This document shows positions 1 to 4,695 of a stretch of DNA of 6,023 nucleotides, piece after piece. Both the position numbers and the translations under genes were made by a program. A model generated the notes under the pieces. That model searched no databases. It saw only the letters and a program-made list of their open reading frames with translations, and was not told the origin of the DNA. The DNA is from Burkholderiales bacterium (lineage in GTDB: Bacteria; Pseudomonadota; Gammaproteobacteria; Burkholderiales; Burkholderiaceae). Location of the stretch: contig CANBUA010000277.1 of the NCBI GenBank assembly GCA_947372535.1, positions 1-6,023 on the forward strand. Reading direction: 5' to 3'. Positions within the stretch are counted from its first letter, which is position 1. Every line of letters begins with the position of its first letter.

Positions 1-464
1 GGCACCGCGAAGATCACCTTGAGGTCATGGTCGCGCAACCACTCGCCAAACCAGCCTTGCAGGCCGAAGACCAGCACATAAATCAGGCCGGCAATGACCG
101 GAGACACCGAGAACGGCAGATCAATCAAGGTGAGCAGGATGCTCTTGCCCCGGAAGTCGAATTTGGCGATGCACCAGGCTGCCGCCACGCCGAAGACCAG
201 GTTGAGCGGCACGGCGATCACGGCCGCGATCAAAGTGAGCTTGACGGCCGACCAGGCATCGGGCTCCGTGATGGCCGCCACATACACGTCCCAGCCCTTC
301 TTGAAGGCTTCGGCAAACACCGACACCAGAGGCAGGAACAGGAAGAGGCTGAGGAAGGTCAGCGCCACACCGATCAGGCTCCAACGGACCCAGGCGGGTT
401 CCTTGGTGGCGCTCTTCAGTTGAGGTGGGGCGGCGGTCAGCGGCGCGGCAAGTGAGGTGCTCAT
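1..464 (-). CDS. cysW: Sulfate/thiosulfate ABC transporter permease CysW (partial, N-terminal 154 codons)
   Basis: Inner-membrane permease that pairs with CysT to form the channel of the sulfate/thiosulfate importer. Translating the minus strand from the ATG at 464-462 gives an unbroken frame to the left edge. After a loose Ala/Pro-rich N-terminus come hydrophobic segments at about residues 28-50, 71-98 and 108-135. The stretches KFDFRGKSILLTLIDLPFSV and SPVIAGLIYVLVFG are typical of CysW/CysT permeases. The full protein is usually about 290 residues, so roughly the second half, including the EAA loop that contacts the ATPase, lies outside the window. It begins 23 nt after the cysT stop and has no strong Shine-Dalgarno, which suggests translational coupling. 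No in-frame ATG, GTG or TTG lies between the cysT stop and this ATG. CysT is the only near alternative; since CysT is already present next door, CysW is the clear call. Confidence 0.93.
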   Translation of the reverse strand, partial: MSTSLAAPLTAAPPQLKSATKEPAWVRWSLIGVALTFLSLFLFLPLVSVFAEAFKKGWDVYVAAITEPDAWSAVKLTLIAAVIAVPLNLVFGVAAAWCIAKFDFRGKSILLTLIDLPFSVSPVIAGLIYVLVFGLQGWFGEWLRDHDLKVIFAV

Positions 465-487
465 GGCGAGGCAATCTGGAAGGACGG

Positions 488-1330
488 TCACTTGCCCTGG
501 CGCTTGCGCGTCCAGGCTTGCAGCAGGTTGATGGCCAGCAACAGCACGAAAGACATCATCAGCATGACGACGGCGATGGCCGTGGCGCCGGCGTAGTCGT
601 ACTGCTCCAGCTTGGTGATGATCAGCAGCGGCGTGATCTCCGACACCATGGGCATGTTGCCCGCGATGAAGATGATCGATCCATATTCACCCAGGGCACG
701 CGCAAAGGCCAGAGCAAAGCCGGTCAGCAAGGCGGGCATCAGGATGGGCAGGATCACCCTGGTGAAGGTTTGCCAGCGGGTGGCGCCCAGCGTGGCCGAG
801 GCTTCTTCCAGCTCGCTGGCCAGGTCTTCCAGGATGGGCTGCACGGTGCGCACCACAAAGGGCAAGCCAATGAAGGTCATGGCCACGAACACGCCCACCG
901 GCGTGAACGCCACCTTCAGGCCCAGCGGCTCCAGGTACTGACCGATCCAGCCGTTGCTGGAGTACAGGCCCGTGAGCGTGATGCCGGCCACGGCGGTGGG
1001 CAAAGCGAAGGGCAGGTCCACCAGGGCATCGACGATGCGCTTGCCAAAGAACTCGTAGCGCACCAGCACCCAGGCCACCAGCAGGCCGAAAAAGCCATTG
1101 ACGATGGCGGCCAGCGTCGATGCGCCAAAGGTGAGCTTGTAAGAGGCCACCACACGCGGCGAGGTGACCGTGTCCACGAAGGCCGGCCAGGTCATGGCCG
1201 TGGTGCGCAGGAAGGCTGCACTCAGCGGGATCAGCACGATCAGGCTCAGGTAGAACACCGTCAGGCCCAGGGCCAGGTCAAAGCCGGGCAGCACGCTGCG
1301 GCTGCGCAGCAGGAATCTGGAAAAGATCAT
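488..1330 (-). CDS. cysT: Sulfate/thiosulfate ABC transporter permease CysT (CysU)
   Basis: Inner-membrane permease subunit of the sulfate/thiosulfate importer, working with CysW, the ATPase CysA and the periplasmic protein Sbp. The 280-residue product matches the usual CysT length of about 277. Hydrophobic segments run at about residues 18-40, 65-90, 104-122, 143-160, 195-225 and 250-271. The cytoplasmic EAA loop that docks onto the ATPase is visible at residues 175-195, with E176-A177, G182 and the closing I193-L194-P195. The stretch ALVDLPFALPTAVAGITLTG (102-121) is characteristic of CysT. The start ATG lies 3 nt after the sbp stop codon, with a weak purine-rich AAGAAG just upstream, so translation is probably coupled to sbp. 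The frame is intact and composition matches the neighbours. Confidence 0.95.
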   Translation of the reverse strand: MIFSRFLLRSRSVLPGFDLALGLTVFYLSLIVLIPLSAAFLRTTAMTWPAFVDTVTSPRVVASYKLTFGASTLAAIVNGFFGLLVAWVLVRYEFFGKRIVDALVDLPFALPTAVAGITLTGLYSSNGWIGQYLEPLGLKVAFTPVGVFVAMTFIGLPFVVRTVQPILEDLASELEEASATLGATRWQTFTRVILPILMPALLTGFALAFARALGEYGSIIFIAGNMPMVSEITPLLIITKLEQYDYAGATAIAVVMLMMSFVLLLAINLLQAWTRKRQGK

Positions 1331-1333
1331 CGC

Positions 1334-2371
1334 TTACTTCTTTTCGCCTGGGGTCACGATCTGGTCAAAGATGGCGCCGTCATTGAAGTGCTCGGCCTGG
1401 GCACGCTGCCAGCCACCGAACACCTCGCTGACGGTGAAGGTGTTCACCTTGGGGAACTGCCCCTGGAACTGGGCCAGGACCTTGTCCGAACGCGGGCGCA
1501 GATGGTGTCTGGCGGCGATGGTCTGCCCCTCGTCCGACCACAGGTAACGCAGGTAGGCTTCGGCGGCCTTGCGCGTGCCGGCTTTGTCGACATTGCGGTC
1601 GACCACGGCCACCGGGTTCTCGGCCAGCACCGTGCGGCGTGGGTAGACCACGTCGTACTCGCCATTGAATTCGCTCTTGATCAACGGCACTTCGCTCTCG
1701 AAGGTGGCCAGCGCATCGCCGATGTTGCGCTGGGCAAAGGTGGTGGTGGCCGCGCGGCCGCCGCCGTCGAACACGGGCACATTGCCGAAGATGTCCTTCA
1801 CCAGCTTGCGGGCCTGTTCGGCCGTGCCACCCGACTGGATCACGCTGCCCCAGGCTGCCAGATAGGTGTAGCGGCCGTTGCCCGAGGTCTTGGGGTTGGG
1901 GATCACCACGGACACGCCCGGTCTGGCCAGATCGGCCCAGTCCTTGATGCCCTTGGGGTTGCCCTTGCGGACCAGGATCACGGTGACCGAAGTGGTGGGC
2001 GAGCTGTCGTTGGGCAGACGCCTGGCCCAGTCGGCGGGGATCAGCTTGCCATGTGTGGCCAGGATGTCGATGTCATTGGCCTGGTTCATGGTGATCACAT
2101 CGGCCGCCAGGCCATCGACCACGCTGCGGGCCTGCTTGCTGGAGCCCCCGTGGGACTGCTTGATGGTGATCGCTTCGCCCGATTGCTTTTGCCAGTAAGC
2201 GCTGAAGGCCGCGTTGTAGTCCTTGTAGAACTCGCGGGTGACGTCGTAGCTGACATTGAGCAGGCTGGTTTCCGCCATGGCGGCTGTGGCAGCCATGGCG
2301 AGCAAGGCGCCCAATACCCCAAGAGAGGCGCGGCGGCTCAAAGACGCAAAAACAGACGGGAGAGTGGGCAT
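1334..2371 (-). CDS. sbp: Periplasmic sulfate/thiosulfate-binding protein of the ABC importer
   Basis: Periplasmic substrate receptor that delivers sulfate or thiosulfate to CysT/CysW. The 345-residue product starts with a signal peptide: twin arginine 13-14, hydrophobic core about 16-30, likely cleavage after Ala-Met-Ala at 33. The mature start SLLNVSYDVTREFY is the family hallmark. Both family signatures are present: KQSHGGSSKQARS at 71-83 and NPKTSGNGRY at 159-168. The C-terminal SEVFGGWQRAQAEHFNDG (315-332) also fits. From memory of the enterobacterial proteins, the middle (KLIPADW 109-115, TFESEV 223-228) resembles the thiosulfate-binding paralogue CysP, while the C-terminus resembles Sbp. 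Phe224 stands where Salmonella Sbp has a tryptophan that contacts sulfate. Ligand preference is therefore uncertain. It is the first gene of the sbp-cysT-cysW operon and has its own ribosome-binding site. Confidence 0.93.
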   Translation of the reverse strand: MPTLPSVFASLSRRASLGVLGALLAMAATAAMAETSLLNVSYDVTREFYKDYNAAFSAYWQKQSGEAITIKQSHGGSSKQARSVVDGLAADVITMNQANDIDILATHGKLIPADWARRLPNDSSPTTSVTVILVRKGNPKGIKDWADLARPGVSVVIPNPKTSGNGRYTYLAAWGSVIQSGGTAEQARKLVKDIFGNVPVFDGGGRAATTTFAQRNIGDALATFESEVPLIKSEFNGEYDVVYPRRTVLAENPVAVVDRNVDKAGTRKAAEAYLRYLWSDEGQTIAARHHLRPRSDKVLAQFQGQFPKVNTFTVSEVFGGWQRAQAEHFNDGAIFDQIVTPGEKK

Positions 2372-2381
2372 GCGTGAGAGA

Positions 2382-2386
2382 TCCTC
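2382..2386 (-). promoter_or_regulatory. Ribosome-binding site of sbp
   Basis: The minus strand reads GAGGA here, 10 nt before the sbp ATG at 2371. It supports that start over downstream methionines, which would destroy the signal peptide. Confidence 0.6.
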
Positions 2387-2435
2387 GGGCTGGGTGGGCG
2401 GATGTTACGAAGTGCTCACCCTTGGCAGAAGCGCC

Positions 2436-2498
2436 GAATTTGCAGCTTGATATTTGAAAAATGAGCAAGCCGCCGCGCGTTTGAGTTGCTCAGCTCAT
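2436..2498 (-). promoter_or_regulatory. Probable sbp promoter/operator area: AT-rich patch with TGAGCAA dyad
   Basis: An AT-rich patch at 2436-2465 stands out against GC-rich surroundings, 65-95 bp upstream of the sbp start. Read on the minus strand it offers AAATAT as a possible -10, without a good -35. A perfect 7-bp inverted repeat, TGAGCAA (2462-2468) and TTGCTCA (2486-2492), is separated by 17 nt. A further inverted pair, GCTTG (2445-2449) and CAAGC (2466-2470), is separated by 16 nt. The core GCTCA/TGAGC occurs four times between 2414 and 2497. In other proteobacteria, cys operons are activated by the LysR-type regulator CysB at AT-rich sites near the -35. Assigning this patch to CysB is inference from gene content, not from a recognised consensus. 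Confidence 0.35.
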
Positions 2499-2518
2499 GT
2501 TTCGGCGCGATCGCAGCG

Positions 2519-2544
2519 GCATCAGGCGCTGTCGCGCCGGATGC
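2519..2544. repeat. GC-rich imperfect palindrome in mid-intergenic region
   Basis: The arms are GCATC (2519-2523) plus GGCGC (2525-2529) against GCGCC (2534-2538) plus GATGC (2540-2544). One A/G mismatch interrupts the stem and the loop is TGTC. This gives 10 paired positions in 26 nt. No T-run follows on either strand, so it is a poor intrinsic terminator. The sequence looks somewhat like the palindromic units of REP elements, but a single copy cannot establish that. It may separate the two divergent promoters or be part of a leader. Confidence 0.4.
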
Positions 2545-2601
2545 GGAGATGGAGGGCGCGTGATGCTGCCCACAATCCGGCGCAGAGCCAAGTGAGGCAA
2601 A

Positions 2602-2643
2602 CGCATAAGCACATGTGATCAGCGCATATCGCATGTGCATGTG
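2602..2643. promoter_or_regulatory. Cluster of CGCATA and CATGTG repeats upstream of epsC, possible operator
   Basis: CGCATA occurs at 2602-2607 and again 21 bp later at 2623-2628. CATGTG occurs at 2612-2617, 2632-2637 and 2638-2643. The first CATGTG sits inside a perfect 8-bp palindrome CACATGTG (2610-2617). GCACATG (2609-2615) and CATGTGC (2632-2638) also form a 7-bp inverted repeat separated by 16 nt. Spacing of about two helical turns and a position 90-130 bp before the epsC start suit an activator or repressor site. No regulator family is recognised from the motif. Confidence 0.35.
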
Positions 2644-2699
2644 CAGAGGTGTCGCTTTGGCTTTGTCCGCTGCAACAGCACAGTGCTCGGCCAGATGCC

Positions 2700-2717
2700 C
2701 CTGTCTGAACCTGTCTG
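2700..2717 (+). repeat. CCTGTCTG tandem direct repeat just before the epsC start
   Basis: CCTGTCTG occurs at 2700-2707 and 2710-2717, a period of 10 bp, ending 15 nt before the epsC ATG. The interval where a Shine-Dalgarno would be expected is pyrimidine-rich and has none. The repeat could be an operator spanning one helical turn, or chance. Confidence 0.3.
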
Positions 2718-2732
2718 CCCTCCACCGATCAC

Positions 2733-3695
2733 ATGGCCACGACCGCCTACGCCCCATCCCCTCCTCTGCTGGCCGATGCCGATCCACCCCATTGGGATCT
2801 GGGTGACATCGTGGCGGCGCTGCGCCAGTCGCGTGAGCACAACCACAAGGTTCGCCACCGCGGGCACATCCGCGAGATGCCCTCTCGCGACGTCATGATC
2901 GAGGTGATGCAGGGTTTGGGCGCGGCGCTGTTCCCGACCCACTATGGCCGACCCGACCTCACGGACGAGTCCATCGATTATTACGTGGGCGAGACGCTCA
3001 ACCACACGCTGTTGCTGCTGAGCGAGCAGGTGCGCCGAGGATTGCTGTTCAGCCTGGACCGAGACAGCGAACTTCACAGCGGTGGCGATCTGGCCTTGCA
3101 TGAGCAGGCCCAGCGCATCACCCGTGAATTTGCCAGGAACCTGATCGATGTGCGCGCGCTGCTGGCCAGCGACCTGCAATCCGCCTTTGCGGGCGACCCG
3201 GCCGCCACCAGTGTGAGCGAGATCCTGCTGTGCTATCCGGGCTTCACGGCCATCCTGCATCACCGCATGGCCCACCAGCTCCACAGACTGGGCGCGCCTG
3301 TACTGGCTCGCCTGGTGGCCGACATTGCCCATTCGCGCACCGGCATCGACATTCACCCGGCCGCACAGATCGGCCCCGCCTTCTTCATTGATCACGGCAC
3401 GGGCGTGGTGATCGGCGAGACGACCGTGATCGGGCGTGGCGTGCGCCTCTACCAGGCCGTGACCCTGGGTGCCAAGCGCTTCGAGACCGACGAATCGGGC
3501 GCCCTGGTCAAGGGCAATCCGCGCCACCCCATTGTGGAAGACGAGGTGGTGATCTATGCCGGCGCGACGGTGCTGGGCCGCATCACCGTGGGTGCGGGTT
3601 CGAGCATCGGCGGCAATGTGTGGTTGACCCACAGCGTGCCGCCAGGCAGCCACATCACTCAGGCGCAGACCCAATCTCGCGACACCCCGGCGTGA
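2733..3695 (+). CDS. epsC: Serine O-acetyltransferase, EpsC type
   Basis: Cytoplasmic enzyme that makes O-acetylserine from serine and acetyl-CoA, the carbon acceptor for sulfide in cysteine synthesis. The 320-residue product has a helical N-terminal half (about 20-195) with WDLGDIVAALRQSRE. A left-handed beta-helix of hexapeptide repeats runs from about 203 to 308. The catalytic Asp220-His221 pair lies in IDHGTGVVIGET, and Arg264-His265-Pro266 is the second active-site histidine motif. The insertion of about 20 residues around 248-263 is characteristic of the longer EpsC form rather than enterobacterial CysE. The tail ends in RDTPA and lacks the terminal isoleucine that inserts into the O-acetylserine sulfhydrylase active site in CysE. 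The ATG at 2733 is the first start after an in-frame TGA at 2706 but has no visible Shine-Dalgarno. It leads the encapsulin operon and probably supplies cysteine, the desulfurase substrate. Confidence 0.95.
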   Translation: MATTAYAPSPPLLADADPPHWDLGDIVAALRQSREHNHKVRHRGHIREMPSRDVMIEVMQGLGAALFPTHYGRPDLTDESIDYYVGETLNHTLLLLSEQVRRGLLFSLDRDSELHSGGDLALHEQAQRITREFARNLIDVRALLASDLQSAFAGDPAATSVSEILLCYPGFTAILHHRMAHQLHRLGAPVLARLVADIAHSRTGIDIHPAAQIGPAFFIDHGTGVVIGETTVIGRGVRLYQAVTLGAKRFETDESGALVKGNPRHPIVEDEVVIYAGATVLGRITVGAGSSIGGNVWLTHSVPPGSHITQAQTQSRDTPA

Positions 3696-3767
3696 CACCC
3701 CCGCCTGAGCCCGCATCTGCTGACAACCGTTTCCCTCCGATTTCTTCACCCCACCTCAGACCTCTTC

Positions 3768-3772
3768 AGGAG
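3768..3772 (+). promoter_or_regulatory. Strong ribosome-binding site of the encapsulin gene
   Basis: AGGAG lies 5 nt before the ATG at 3778. It is the best Shine-Dalgarno in the window, consistent with a shell protein needed in many copies. The 82-bp spacer after epsC (3696-3777) shows no terminator hairpin, so the two genes are probably co-transcribed. Confidence 0.7.
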
Positions 3773-3777
3773 CCCGC

Positions 3778-4695
3778 ATGGCCAATAACCACGAACAAAG
3801 CACCGCCCTTGGCGACATCGCCGCCCGGCAACTTGCCATCGCCACCCGCACTGTGCCCCAGATGGGCACGATCACGCCGCGCTGGTTGACCCACCTGCTG
3901 CAATGGGTGCCAGTGGAAGCCGGTATCTACCGCGTGAACAAGGTGAAGGACGCCTCCAGCGTGACGGTGGATTGCTCCGGCCGCGACGAGCGTGAACTGC
4001 CGCAGACCTTCGTGGACTACATCGAAGACCCGCGCGAATACCTGCTGTCGGCCGTGAACACGGTGCTCGACGTGCACACCCGCGTGTCGGACCTGTACTC
4101 CAAGCCTTACAACCAGATCGCCGAACAGCTGCGCCTGACCATCGAGACCATCAAGGAGCGCCAGGAAGCGGAGCTGATCAACAACAAGGAATACGGCCTG
4201 CTCAACAGCATCGCGCCGCATCAGCACATCCAGACCCGCACCGGTGCGCCCACGCCCGATGACCTGGACGAGCTGCTGAGCAAGGTGTGGAAGGAGCCTG
4301 GCTTCTTCCTGGCCCACCCGCTGGCCATCGCCGCTTTCGGCCGCGAATGCACCCGCCGTGGCGTGCCCCCGCCCACGGTGTCGCTGTTTGGTTCGCAGTT
4401 CATCACCTGGCGCGGCGTGCCGCTTATCCCTTGCGACAAGATCCAGATCGAGAACGGCAAGACCAAGATCCTGTTGATCCGCACGGGTGAAAGCCGTCAG
4501 GGTGTCGTGGGCCTGTACCAGCCCGACCTGCCTGGCGCCCAGAGCCCCGGCCTGGCCGTGCGCTTCATGGGCATCAACCACAAGGCCATCGCGTCTTATC
4601 TGGTGTCGCTGTATTGCTCGCTGGCCGTCCTGACGGACGATGCCATCGCCGTGCTCGAAGACGTCGAGGTCAACAAGTACCATGAGTACAAGTGA
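3778..4695 (+). CDS. srpI: Family 2A encapsulin nanocompartment shell protein (SrpI-like)
   Basis: Self-assembling shell protein of a bacterial protein nanocompartment with an HK97-type capsid fold. The 305-residue length fits family 2A. The N-terminal arm has the pattern AARQLAIATRTVPQM (15-29), then RWLTHLLQWVPVEAGIYRVN (35-54), as in Synechococcus SrpI and the mycobacterial major membrane protein I group. A charged central helix follows at about 113-140 (E-loop/P-domain region), then SLFGSQFITWRGVPLIPCDK (202-221), RTGESRQGVVGLYQPDLPG (235-253) and a C-terminal A-domain ending VEVNKYHEYK. No cyclic-nucleotide-binding domain is inserted, which argues against family 2B. There are four cysteines: 66, 191, 219 and 280. 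The next gene is the matching cargo desulfurase, overlapping by 14 nt. No terminase, portal or tail genes are present, so it is not a prophage capsid gene. Fold assignment is from remembered family patterns, not modelling. Confidence 0.95.
   Translation: MANNHEQSTALGDIAARQLAIATRTVPQMGTITPRWLTHLLQWVPVEAGIYRVNKVKDASSVTVDCSGRDERELPQTFVDYIEDPREYLLSAVNTVLDVHTRVSDLYSKPYNQIAEQLRLTIETIKERQEAELINNKEYGLLNSIAPHQHIQTRTGAPTPDDLDELLSKVWKEPGFFLAHPLAIAAFGRECTRRGVPPPTVSLFGSQFITWRGVPLIPCDKIQIENGKTKILLIRTGESRQGVVGLYQPDLPGAQSPGLAVRFMGINHKAIASYLVSLYCSLAVLTDDAIAVLEDVEVNKYHEYK
4666..4670 (+). promoter_or_regulatory. Ribosome-binding site of the cargo desulfurase, inside the encapsulin gene
   Basis: GAGGT lies 11 nt before the ATG at 4682. 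It favours that start over an in-frame ATG at 4640, which would add 14 residues that merely shadow the conserved encapsulin C-terminus. Confidence 0.45.

Larger units (their letters stand above)
2372..2732. other. Divergent intergenic control region between the sulfate importer and the encapsulin operon
   Basis: This stretch of 361 bp separates two outward-facing operons, so it must contain the promoters of both. No open frame in it has a convincing start, composition or family resemblance. No hairpin followed by a T-run is seen, as expected since no transcript ends here. It is less GC-rich than the genes around 2436-2466 and holds several short dyads and repeats, listed separately. No clear sigma-70 -35/-10 pair can be assigned on either strand. 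That would fit promoters that depend on an activator such as CysB, but no regulator site can be proven from the sequence. Confidence 0.75.

Noticed and set aside
2338..2371. Twin-arginine export of the binding protein, suggested by RRASLG at residues 13-18
   Set aside because: The motif lacks the usual serine/threonine before the arginine pair plus the F-L-K context, and sulfate-binding proteins are normally Sec-exported. A Sec signal is sufficient.
425..2377. A 650-codon open frame on the plus strand
   Set aside because: It lies antisense to cysT and sbp, which are unmistakable. Its product is a low-complexity Gly/His/Gln/Asp/Arg-rich string with no domain, as expected from reading GC-rich genes backwards.
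2519..2544. Rho-independent terminator
   Set aside because: The hairpin is followed by no T-run on either strand, and both flanking operons point away from it.
2416..2787. Small minus-strand frames across the intergenic region (2416-2787, 2522-2725)
   Set aside because: They have no ribosome-binding site or recognisable motif, and they cross the epsC start or the promoter area.
2619..3749. A 376-codon open frame on the minus strand
   Set aside because: It is antisense to epsC, has His/Gly/Gln/Arg-rich composition and no recognisable domain.
3778..4695. Prophage major capsid protein, because of the HK97-type fold
   Set aside because: No phage genes surround it. The sequence matches the encapsulin family 2A pattern and the cargo desulfurase is immediately downstream.
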